A DNA stretch of 13,861 nucleotides from Chloroflexota bacterium (GTDB lineage Bacteria; Chloroflexota; Dehalococcoidia; JACQGW01). The translations under genes were made by a program, and so were the position numbers. Location: contig JACQGW010000167.1 in the NCBI GenBank assembly GCA_016199325.1, positions 1-13,861 of the forward strand, in the 5' to 3' direction. The notes under the pieces were generated by a model. The model had not been told where the DNA came from. It did not search any database and saw only the letters and a list, made by a program, of their open reading frames with translations. Below are positions 7,823 to 13,861 of the stretch, in pieces. Numbering within the stretch: position 1 is the first letter of the stretch; every line of letters starts with the position of its first letter.

Positions 7823-9625
7823 ATGACGACCAGTCCGGAGACTCAACGTATTCCACTGCCGGTCGCGGCAGCCGACGATACCTGGTGGGCGCAGAACATC
7901 CCCTGCCAGATCGGCTGCCCCGCCAACACCGACATCCCCGGCTACATCGACCTCGTCGCCAAGGGACGCTACGACGACGCCTACGAGCTCAACCGGCGGG
8001 ACAACGTCTTCCCCGGCCTGCTCGGCCGGGTCTGCGCGGCTCCCTGCGAGCCCGTCTGCCGGCGCGCGAAGATCGACAACCCGATTGCCATCCGCTGGAT
8101 CAAGCGGGCGGCAGCCGACTTCCGGTCGAACAGGATGCTGCCGAAACGGCCGCCGATCACCCGCAAGCAGCGGGTCGCCGTTGTCGGCGCCGGGCCCACC
8201 GGCCTGGCAGCCGCCCGGGACCTGCGTGAGCTTGGCTATCGGGTCGTCGTCTTCGATAAGTACTCCGTTCCCGGCGGCATGTTCACCGGCGCCATCGTGC
8301 CCTGGCGACTCCCGCGGGAGATCTGCAGGGCGGAGATCGACGACTACTTCGAGGCGCTCGGCGTCGAGATCCGGCTGAACACGCACATCGGCAAGGACAT
8401 CCCGCTCGCCGACCTGCTCGGCGAGCACGATGCCGTCTACCTGGCCGCCGGCACCCAGGACCCCCAGCGGATCAACATCCCCGGCGAGACCCTGCGGGGC
8501 GTCGTGCCCGGCCTGCCGTACGTCGAAAAGGCCATCTTCGAGCAGACCGAAGCCGAGGTGATGACCGGCAAGCGGGTGGCCGTCATCGGCGGCGGCTTTA
8601 CGGCGATGGACTGCGCCCGGTCGGCCTATCGGCTGGGCGCCAAGAAGGTCTGGGTCCTCTACCGGCGCTCCCGCATGGAGATCCTCGTCGACGACTACGA
8701 GCGGGAGACGACCGAGAGCGAAGCGGTCGACTTCCAATACATGGTAGCGCCGGTCAGGGTCGTCTCGAACGACGGCGTCCGCGCCAGCGGCGTCGAGCTG
8801 ATTCGGACCCGGCTCGGCGAGCCCGACGAGCGGGGCCGGCGCCGGCCGGTGCCCATCGAAGGCTCGAACTTCGTCCTCGAATGCGACACCGTCATCGCCG
8901 CCACCGGCCAGAATCCGGACTACTCCTGGATCCCGCCGGAGCTGGGTGCTGAGGTTCGGAACGGCCGCCTGGTCGTCGACCCGAAGACCTGGATGACGAA
9001 GGCCCCCGGCCTCTTCGCCGGCGGCGACTTCGTGGCCGGCGCCCGCAACCTGATCTCCTGCATCGCCGACGGCCACAAGGCGGCCCAGTCGATGCACCAG
9101 TACCTCTCCGGCGAGGAGCTGAAGCGGCGTAAGCCCGAGCTGACGGTGATTCCGGCGAACACGATGGCCGCCGGCATGAACTTCAACTACCACCGGGTCG
9201 ATCAGTTCGATACGTTCGACCGCCAGCACATGGTCGAGCGGCCGATGGCCCAGCGCTGGGCGATGGATCGGGAGGTCGAGCTGGGCTACACGGAGCAGAT
9301 CGCGCACACCGAGGCGACGCGCTGCCTCCAGTGCGACCTGAACATCGCCATCGACGGCACTCGCTGTATCCTCTGCGGCGGCTGCGTCGACGTCTGCCCG
9401 CAGGGCGTCATCAAGATGGTCCACCCGGCCGAAGTCGCCGTCGTGAACAGCCCGGGGCTGGAGCAGGTGCTTCGAGAGGAGTACGACGAGCGCAAGGACG
9501 CCGTCATGGCCATCGACGAGGAGCGCTGCATTCGCTGCGCCGAGTGCATCATCCGCTGCCCCACGCAGTGCATCAGCTTCATCCACTTCGAGCCCTACGC
9601 CGTCCAGTCGCCCAGCCGCTGGTAG
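7823..9625 (+). CDS. FAD-dependent oxidoreductase with multiple 4Fe-4S clusters, GltD/NfnL-like
   Basis: A 600-residue cytosolic flavoprotein of the glutamate synthase small-subunit family. N-terminal Fe-S domain: Cys28 and Cys32 (CQIGCP), then Cys71, Cys75 and Cys79 (VCAAPCEPVC). FAD-binding GAGPTG is at 122-127, the NAD(P)-domain GGGFTA at 256-261, and the ATG and GGD motifs follow (VIAATGQNPD, LFAGGDF). Beyond the usual GltD end there is an added ferredoxin-like domain: Cys501 and Cys504, then CxxCxxCxxxC at 515-525 and again at 569-579. GltD itself is about 450-490 residues, so this is the longer Fe-S-fused form. No GltB large subunit is adjacent. It may link NAD(P)H to ferredoxin or another partner (inference). 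ATG 7823 has GAGGA seven bases upstream; the ATG at 7760 lacks a site and adds a non-conserved-looking stretch. Confidence 0.88.
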   Translation: MTTSPETQRIPLPVAAADDTWWAQNIPCQIGCPANTDIPGYIDLVAKGRYDDAYELNRRDNVFPGLLGRVCAAPCEPVCRRAKIDNPIAIRWIKRAAADFRSNRMLPKRPPITRKQRVAVVGAGPTGLAAARDLRELGYRVVVFDKYSVPGGMFTGAIVPWRLPREICRAEIDDYFEALGVEIRLNTHIGKDIPLADLLGEHDAVYLAAGTQDPQRINIPGETLRGVVPGLPYVEKAIFEQTEAEVMTGKRVAVIGGGFTAMDCARSAYRLGAKKVWVLYRRSRMEILVDDYERETTESEAVDFQYMVAPVRVVSNDGVRASGVELIRTRLGEPDERGRRRPVPIEGSNFVLECDTVIAATGQNPDYSWIPPELGAEVRNGRLVVDPKTWMTKAPGLFAGGDFVAGARNLISCIADGHKAAQSMHQYLSGEELKRRKPELTVIPANTMAAGMNFNYHRVDQFDTFDRQHMVERPMAQRWAMDREVELGYTEQIAHTEATRCLQCDLNIAIDGTRCILCGGCVDVCPQGVIKMVHPAEVAVVNSPGLEQVLREEYDERKDAVMAIDEERCIRCAECIIRCPTQCISFIHFEPYAVQSPSRW

Positions 9626-9640
9626 GCGGCGTCGGGGGAG

Positions 9641-9781
9641 TTTCTGGTTTGTGGTTTGTGGTTTCTCGTCTCTGGTTCCGAGGGAGGGACCACGAACCAG
9701 AAACCACAAACCCCGTTGGTTGCTTATGGTGTCCGGTCCCGCCCCCGCAACCAGAAACCACAAACCACAAACCACAAACCA
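9641..9781. repeat. CCACAAA heptamer repeats forming a 22-bp inverted repeat
   Basis: 9645-9666 is the exact reverse complement of 9753-9774 (22 bp), and a third partial copy lies at 9695-9712. Units of ACCACAA repeat every 7 bp. The block fills the gap between the convergent oxidoreductase and ATPase genes and could stop transcription from both sides as a hairpin. Its right half is translated as the ATPase C-terminal tail. Confidence 0.88.
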
Positions 9782-12483
9782 TTTCTCCTCACGCTCAAGA
9801 ACCGCGCGATCTCGGCCATGACCGATATGGCGATCACGGCTCCCAGCAGCGTCAGCGCATCGGCGGGCTGGAGGGATTGGAGCTTGAAGATCGTCTGAAG
9901 CGGCGGGACAAAGAGGACCGCCGCCAGGATCGCCAGGGTTCCGCCGACGATGGGCAGCAGCCAGCGGTTGGCGCCGAGATCCGACCAGAACGGGCGGTCC
10001 GGCGCGCGCTCGACCAGGACGAGCAGGGTTTGCCCCAGAATGAGCGCCGCGAGCGCCAGGGCGCGCGCCCGGCCGAGCGGGACGCCGCCGGCCAGCGCGC
10101 CCAGGTAGAGGACAATCGTCACGGCGGAGATCGCCAGCCCTGCGGTGAGCGTCCGAAAGACGGCCTGCCGGTCGATCAACGGGGCCCGGCGGGGGCGGGG
10201 CGGCTGTCGCATGAGGTCGGGCGCCGGTGGCTCGGAGACGAAGACCAGCGAGACAGTGGGATGGAGCAACAGCTCCAACAGCACCAGGTGGACCGGCAGG
10301 AGGAGGAGCGGCGCCCGGAGGAGCGGGATCAGGAAGGCGGCGAGGACGATCGGCAGGTGGAAGCCGATCAGGTAGGCGAAGGCGCGCTGGAGGTTCTGGA
10401 AGATCCGGCGGCCCTCACGCACCGCCGCGACGATCGTCGCGAAGTTGTCGTCGAGCAGCACCATCGTCGCCGCTTCACGGGCGACGGCTGTGCCGCGCCG
10501 CCCCATCGCCACGCCGATGTCCGCCGCGCGCAGCGCCGGGGCGTCGTTGATGCCGTCACCGGTCATCGCGACCACGTCGCCATTCGCCTGGAGCGCCCGG
10601 ACGATCCGGAACTTGTCGGCCGGCAGGATGCGGGCGAAGATCGCCGCCCTGCGGACGAGCCGGCCGAGCTCCTGCGGGTCGGCGCGCTCCAGCGTTTCGC
10701 CGTGGACGATGGCGGCGTCGTCGTGGTGAAGGCCGGCGGCCTCGGCAATGGCGTGGGCCGTCAGCGGGTGGTCTCCGGTGAGCATGATGATCCGGATGCC
10801 GGCCTGCTGGCATTCGGCGACGGCCGCCGGCACTTCGGGCCGGATCCGGTCGGCAAAGCCGAGGAGTCCGACGGCGCGCAGGCCGGCCAGGTCCTTCTGC
10901 CGATCGCCGGTCGGGCGGTCCAGGTCTCCCACGGCAACGGCGAGCACCCGCATCGCCTGGCCGGCCAGGCGGGCGTTGGCGGCAAGCAATCGCTCCCGTT
11001 CGTCCTGCGTCGGGATGGCGTGGTGCAGGATACCCTCCAGCGCCCCCTTGGCGTAGAGCCGTAGCCGGCCATTCGGCTCCCGCCAGACGTGGGCCATCAG
11101 CTTCTCGCCGGGATCGAAGCCGTACTCGTGGACGAGGGAACGTTGCCGGCGGAGGGCCGCGACGTCCAGACCGACCGCGGCGCCCCGCACGATCGCCGTT
11201 TCCAAGGGATCGAAGGGTTCGGGCTCGGACGCCAGGACGGCCGCGCCCAGGAGCAACTCGCCGGCCCGTCCGGCCGCCGGCGCCGCAGAGACGTGGCCGC
11301 CGACGGCCACGGCGCCGAGGTCGAGCCGGCCGAGCGTGAGCGTCCCGGTCTTGTCGGTGCAGATGACGCTCGTCCCGCCGAGGACCTCGACGCCGGCCAG
11401 ACGGCGAATGAGCGCGTTGCGCTGGGCCAGCCGCCAGACGCCGAGCGAGAGGTAGAGCGCAAAGACGATGGGGAACTCCTCCGGGATCGTCGCAATCGCC
11501 AGGCTGATGCCCGCCAGAACGGCGTCTGCCCAATCGCTCCCCTGGAGCCGCTGGACGGCGATGACGACGAGCCAGACGCCCGCGGCGACGACGCCAAGCC
11601 GCTTGACGAGCCGGCCAATCGCCGCCTCCAAGGGCGTTGGCCGATCGCCCAGCGCGACCAGGCTGCCGATCCGCCCGTACTCGGTGCGCGGTCCGGTGGC
11701 GGTGACGATCATCCGCCCCCGCCCGGCCAGCACGGTTGTCGCCATGGCAACGCGATGCTCCCGGGCCGCCGCACTCGTCCCACCGGTCGCGCCGGTCGCC
11801 CCCCCGGCCACTGTCTCAGACGCCCGACGGTCCTGCTGAGCCACTCGATTGTCATGCTGAGCCGCCTGACTGTCACGCTGAGCCGCCCCTCCCCCGTCAT
11901 GCCGAGTCGCCCCTCCCCCGTCATGCTGAGCCGCAGCGAAGCATCCCCCCGGCTCGCCGGCCAGCTCCGCGAGCACCGCCAGGGGCGCGACCGTCTTGTC
12001 GACCGGCTGCGATTCGCCGGTCAGGGCCGACTCGTCGACCTGGAGGTCGGCCGCGGCGATCAGGACGCCGTCGGCCGGAACGACATCGCCCTCCTGGATC
12101 GCCACGAGGTCGCCGGGCACCAGGTCGGCGCTCGGCATCTCGCGCAGGCGGCCGTCTCGGACCACCTTTGCCCGGGGCACCGTCAGCTCCCGAAGCCGGG
12201 CCAGCGTGCGCTCGGCCCGCATCTCCAGCGCGAGGTCCATCGCGACGATCGGGACGACGGCGGCGACCAGGATAGTGCCGTCGACGGCCTCGCCGAGCGC
12301 GAGGTAGATCAAGCCGGCGGCGAAAAGGAGCAGCACCATCGGATCGGTCAGGGCGTGGAGCAGCGGACCCAGCCGGGCGATCTGGCGCTGGGGAACCGGC
12401 TGGTTCGGGCCGAAGCGGGCGAGACGGGCAGCCGCCTCAGCCGCCGTCAACCCCTCGGGCTCGACGATCGGTTCAGTCTGCAT
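9724..12483 (-). CDS. P-type cation-transporting ATPase (P2-like, PEEFP type)
   Basis: A 919-residue membrane pump coupling ATP hydrolysis to cation movement. Visible: N-terminal cation-ATPase segment (LTAAEAAARLARFGPNQ), TGES of the actuator domain at 155-158, M4 motif IPEEFP at 333-338, phosphorylation site DKTGT with Asp377, nucleotide-domain KGALE at 479-483, MLTGDHP at 567-573, hinge TGDGINDAP at 641-649, and C-terminal membrane helices. The M6 region reads ELLLHPTVSLVF; PEEFP-type pumps usually have Asp in place of His741 (from memory), so ion choice is uncertain, with Ca2+ or Mg2+ the likely class. Two oddities: about 40-60 extra residues after the TGES segment (181-240), partly coded by an interspersed repeat, and a 19-residue repeat-coded tail (901-919). 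ATG 12483 is chosen over GTG 12516; neither has a strong ribosome site. Confidence 0.9.
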   Translation of the reverse strand: MQTEPIVEPEGLTAAEAAARLARFGPNQPVPQRQIARLGPLLHALTDPMVLLLFAAGLIYLALGEAVDGTILVAAVVPIVAMDLALEMRAERTLARLRELTVPRAKVVRDGRLREMPSADLVPGDLVAIQEGDVVPADGVLIAAADLQVDESALTGESQPVDKTVAPLAVLAELAGEPGGCFAAAQHDGGGATRHDGGGAAQRDSQAAQHDNRVAQQDRRASETVAGGATGATGGTSAAAREHRVAMATTVLAGRGRMIVTATGPRTEYGRIGSLVALGDRPTPLEAAIGRLVKRLGVVAAGVWLVVIAVQRLQGSDWADAVLAGISLAIATIPEEFPIVFALYLSLGVWRLAQRNALIRRLAGVEVLGGTSVICTDKTGTLTLGRLDLGAVAVGGHVSAAPAAGRAGELLLGAAVLASEPEPFDPLETAIVRGAAVGLDVAALRRQRSLVHEYGFDPGEKLMAHVWREPNGRLRLYAKGALEGILHHAIPTQDERERLLAANARLAGQAMRVLAVAVGDLDRPTGDRQKDLAGLRAVGLLGFADRIRPEVPAAVAECQQAGIRIIMLTGDHPLTAHAIAEAAGLHHDDAAIVHGETLERADPQELGRLVRRAAIFARILPADKFRIVRALQANGDVVAMTGDGINDAPALRAADIGVAMGRRGTAVAREAATMVLLDDNFATIVAAVREGRRIFQNLQRAFAYLIGFHLPIVLAAFLIPLLRAPLLLLPVHLVLLELLLHPTVSLVFVSEPPAPDLMRQPPRPRRAPLIDRQAVFRTLTAGLAISAVTIVLYLGALAGGVPLGRARALALAALILGQTLLVLVERAPDRPFWSDLGANRWLLPIVGGTLAILAAVLFVPPLQTIFKLQSLQPADALTLLGAVIAISVMAEIARFLSVRRNGLWFVVCGFWLRGRDRTP
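11830..11946. repeat. Five copies of the GTCATGCTGAGCCGC repeat inside the ATPase gene
   Basis: Copies start at 11830, 11851, 11872, 11896 and 11920; the spacings 21, 21, 24 and 24 are all multiples of three. The rightmost copy continues to 11945 and matches the intergenic repeat at 79-107 over 29 identical bases. On the ATPase strand the unit reads GCTCAGCATGAC, giving Ala-Gln-His-Asp. The region codes residues 180-218, with blocks such as AAAQHD, ATRHD, AAQRD, AAQHD and VAQQD. Confidence 0.95.
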
Positions 12484-12490
12484 CGATCCC

Positions 12491-12496
12491 AGTATA
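12491..12496 (-). promoter_or_regulatory. -10 box 7 bases upstream of the ATPase ATG (possible leaderless start)
   Basis: On the minus strand TATACT (5 of 6) ends seven bases before ATG 12483, so transcription would begin at or beside the start codon. No convincing -35 is seen and the gene has no real Shine-Dalgarno sequence. Both facts fit a leaderless mRNA, which is common in Deinococcus and several other deep-branching groups. Confidence 0.45.
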
Positions 12497-12569
12497 TCGC
12501 TTCCACGTTGCGGCACGGCTATTGGATGGTGATCGATGGGAGAACCGCATCAAGTTCCGTACCTTCGGC

Positions 12570-12599
12570 ATGACAGCATCCGGCCCGGAATGGTACAGT
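12570..12599 (+). promoter_or_regulatory. Promoter of the DUF3830-like gene
   Basis: ATGACA (5 of 6) at 12570-12575, an 18-bp spacer, and TACAGT (4 of 6) at 12594-12599. The same 18-bp spacing is used by the promoter at 517-546. The transcript would start near 12605, which places the ATG at 12522 outside the message and supports the TTG start at 12648. Confidence 0.58.
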
Positions 12600-12647
12600 G
12601 CAGGCAGCAGGCCGGTGGCCTGGCACACAGAACAGACGGAGGAACAG

Positions 12648-13076
12648 TTGGCACGGCAGATCGAGATACGGTTTGAAAAGGGCGGCCGGTTCGTCGCGAC
12701 GCTGTACGACGAGCTGGCGCCGCAGACGTGCAGCGCCATCTGGGCGGCGCTGCCCATCGAAGGGCCGGTCCGGCGCGGGGCGTTCTCGGGGATGGTCATG
12801 TTCTGCTGGACCGACGTGAAGGTCGAAGGCCCGGAAAACCCGAAGTGCTACGGGCTCTTCCCTGGCGACCTCGGCTACTACGTGAACGTCCACAAGCTGC
12901 CGATCAAGAACCAGATCAACTTCATCTTCGGGCCGGCCGTCATTCGAGACATCGGCGGCGAAAGCCTGGTGAATCACTTCGGCCGGATCACGGAAGGCAG
13001 CCTGGAGGAGCTGGCGCGGATCGGCGAGCGGATCTGGGAGTACGGCCGGGAACAGGTGACGATCAGCCGGCTCTAA
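12648..13076 (+). CDS. DUF3830-like protein, cyclophilin-like fold
   Basis: A 142-residue protein beginning MARQIEIRFEKGGRFVATLYDELAPQT. This opening, the IWAALPIEGPVRRGAFSG segment and the GDLGYYV and KNQINFIFGPA motifs match what I recall of the DUF3830 family, whose fold resembles cyclophilin. No catalytic role is established to my knowledge. TTG 12648 is chosen as start because GGAGGA lies at 12638-12643 and a promoter at 12570-12599 fits. A longer reading from ATG 12522 adds 42 residues of no clear character and begins upstream of that promoter. The gene is divergent from the ATPase, and its stop overlaps the stop of the SCO gene by 4 bp. Family members are often near amidohydrolase or racemase genes, but none is seen here. 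Confidence 0.8.
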   Translation: MARQIEIRFEKGGRFVATLYDELAPQTCSAIWAALPIEGPVRRGAFSGMVMFCWTDVKVEGPENPKCYGLFPGDLGYYVNVHKLPIKNQINFIFGPAVIRDIGGESLVNHFGRITEGSLEELARIGERIWEYGREQVTISRL

Positions 13077-13678
13077 GGAAGCAGGTGCTCGATGTCGGCC
13101 ACGATCTGCGCCGGCGTCATGCCGTACGGGAAGATCAGGCGGAGGCGGCTCTGGGCGTCGACCAGGAAGACGATGGCGGTGTGATTGGTCGAGGAATCGT
13201 TTTCGCTCGCTGCTCCCGCCCGCGACTGCGCAACAGCCCCGAAGGCGGCGCGCGCCCGCTCCAGCTCCACCGGTGAGCCGGTCAGCGCGACGATGGCCGG
13301 GTCAAATCCGGCTACGTAGCTTGCCAGGCGCTGGGGAGTATCACGCGCCGGGTCGACGGTGATGAAGTACGCGTCGACCTTGCCGGCGCGCTCGCCGAGC
13401 TGCCGGCGAACATGGGCGACCTGGGCAAGGGTCATCGGGCAGATGTCTGGGCAGGAAGTGTAGCCGAAGAAGAAGAGCGACACCCGCCCGCGGGTGTCCG
13501 ACGTGGCGAATCGCTTGCCGTCGACGCGCTGGAGCGTGAACGCCGGCAGGTCATACGGCGGCTCGAGCACGCCCCCGTTGAACGCCACCGGGCCGGCGAA
13601 AGGGTTCGGCAAGCGGACTCCGCACCCCAGCGTAGCCGCCAGGCCGAGTGCCAGAAGGGCAAGCAGACAGGCCCTCAC
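13073..13678 (-). CDS. SCO1/SenC/PrrC-family copper-binding lipoprotein
   Basis: A 201-residue membrane-anchored protein with thioredoxin-like fold that delivers copper to the CuA site of cytochrome c oxidase or acts as a thiol reductase. The Cys-binding motif TSCPDICP gives Cys76 and Cys80, and the third ligand is His166 in STNHTAIVFLVD. TVDPARDTP at 107-115 is also typical. The N-terminus is a short hydrophobic signal ending TLGC (lipobox Cys19), so it is probably a lipoprotein exposed outside the membrane. The start is GTG 13678; it has no ribosome site, and the codon sits in the GGGTGAGGG edge of a REP-like element, so the true start may have been remodelled. No oxidase subunit is visible; it may lie beyond 13861. 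It converges with the DUF3830-like gene. Confidence 0.92.
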   Translation of the reverse strand: MRACLLALLALGLAATLGCGVRLPNPFAGPVAFNGGVLEPPYDLPAFTLQRVDGKRFATSDTRGRVSLFFFGYTSCPDICPMTLAQVAHVRRQLGERAGKVDAYFITVDPARDTPQRLASYVAGFDPAIVALTGSPVELERARAAFGAVAQSRAGAASENDSSTNHTAIVFLVDAQSRLRLIFPYGMTPAQIVADIEHLLP

Positions 13679-13724
13679 CCGGCTCGCTACGCTCGCCTTC
13701 CCTCTCCCGCTCGGCGGGAGAGGG
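13672..13724. repeat. REP-like hairpin, copy 3
   Basis: It opens with CCCTCACCCGGCTCGC and carries arms 13700-13710 and 13714-13724, perfect 11-bp complements with a 3-base loop (TCG). Its left half resembles the right half of the element at 2578-2646 in inverted order (CGAGCGAAGCGAGC against GGCTCGCTACGCTCGC). Confidence 0.8.
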
Positions 13725-13861
13725 ACCGAGGAAGAGGGTGCCCTCCCCGTCCCCCCTCGCCCGCCGAGCGGGAGAGGGACCGAGGAAGAGGGTGCCCTCC
13801 CCGTCCCCCCTCGCCCGCCGAGCGGGAGAGGGACCGAGGAAGAGGGTGCCCTCCCCGTCCC
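13716..13861. repeat. 54-bp tandem repeat, at least 2.7 copies, running off the window
   Basis: The unit starts GGGAGAGGGACCGAGGAAGA at 13716, 13770 and 13824, exactly 54 bp apart. Copies 2 and 3 are identical as far as the window shows. The unit includes half of a REP-like hairpin, so the array seems to be a local amplification of that element upstream of the SCO gene. The window ends within copy 3. Confidence 0.95.

Noticed and set aside
7751..9775. Long open frame on the minus strand (674 codons)
   Set aside because: It is antisense to the oxidoreductase and runs through the CCACAAA repeat; no domain is seen.
9331..12573. Long plus-strand open frames (577 and 494 codons) opposite the ATPase
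   Set aside because: They are the antisense reading of the ATPase; composition is biased and no motif is seen.
12522..12647. ATG 12522 as start of the DUF3830-like protein
   Set aside because: It lies upstream of the predicted promoter; the added residues look unconserved, whereas TTG 12648 has a strong GGAGGA and starts the recognisable domain.
13716..13861. Regular 54-bp repeats resembling a CRISPR array
   Set aside because: The whole 54-bp unit is identical from copy to copy, with no variable spacers, and no cas gene is nearby.

Overview
This 13.9 kb, GC-rich stretch looks like ordinary chromosome from a bacterium of the Chloroflexota type, perhaps Thermomicrobia/Sphaerobacter-like. That placement is an inference from base composition, gene types and the dense interspersed repeats, and it is weak. 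There is no rRNA, tRNA, CRISPR array, transposase or phage gene. Nine protein genes are supported.

Layout. (a) 1-573 is a gene-free repeat block (a 32-bp perfect inverted repeat and a 49-bp tandem repeat) ending in a good sigma-70-type promoter. It drives a two-gene operon: an isochorismatase-like hydrolase (574-1134) and an MFS transporter (1141-2391). (b) 2392-2714 holds a 10-bp tandem repeat and two REP-like hairpins, followed by a six-pass membrane protein of unknown role (2715-3488). (c) 3489-3834 holds a G-quadruplex motif, a promoter with a palindrome in its spacer, and a duplicated 52-bp element. A complete type I restriction R subunit (3835-7029) follows, with no HsdM or HsdS in the window. 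(d) A convergent RidA/YjgF gene (7036-7416, minus) starts 6 bp beyond it. (e) 7417-7822 carries two back-to-back promoters with overlapping -35 boxes and a 33-bp-arm hairpin in the leader of a 600-residue FAD/Fe-S oxidoreductase related to glutamate synthase small subunit (7823-9625). (f) A P-type cation ATPase (9724-12483, minus) converges on the oxidoreductase. (g) A small DUF3830-like cyclophilin-fold protein (12648-13076, plus) diverges from the ATPase and overlaps tail-to-tail by 4 bp with a SCO1/SenC copper-chaperone lipoprotein (13073-13678, minus). (h) The window ends inside a 54-bp tandem repeat.

The genes do not form one pathway; they read as separate small transcription units. The most striking theme is how far short repeats have entered coding sequence. 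The ATPase carries five in-frame copies of the same element found between genes at positions 79-165, its last 19 residues are encoded by a second repeat family, the MFS tail is encoded by a 10-bp tandem repeat, and the SCO start codon sits at the edge of a REP-like element. I do not see a clear new defence or metabolic system. The best candidates for follow-up are the repeat-in-gene pattern, the divergent promoter with hairpin leader, and the R subunit without partners behind an operator-like palindrome.
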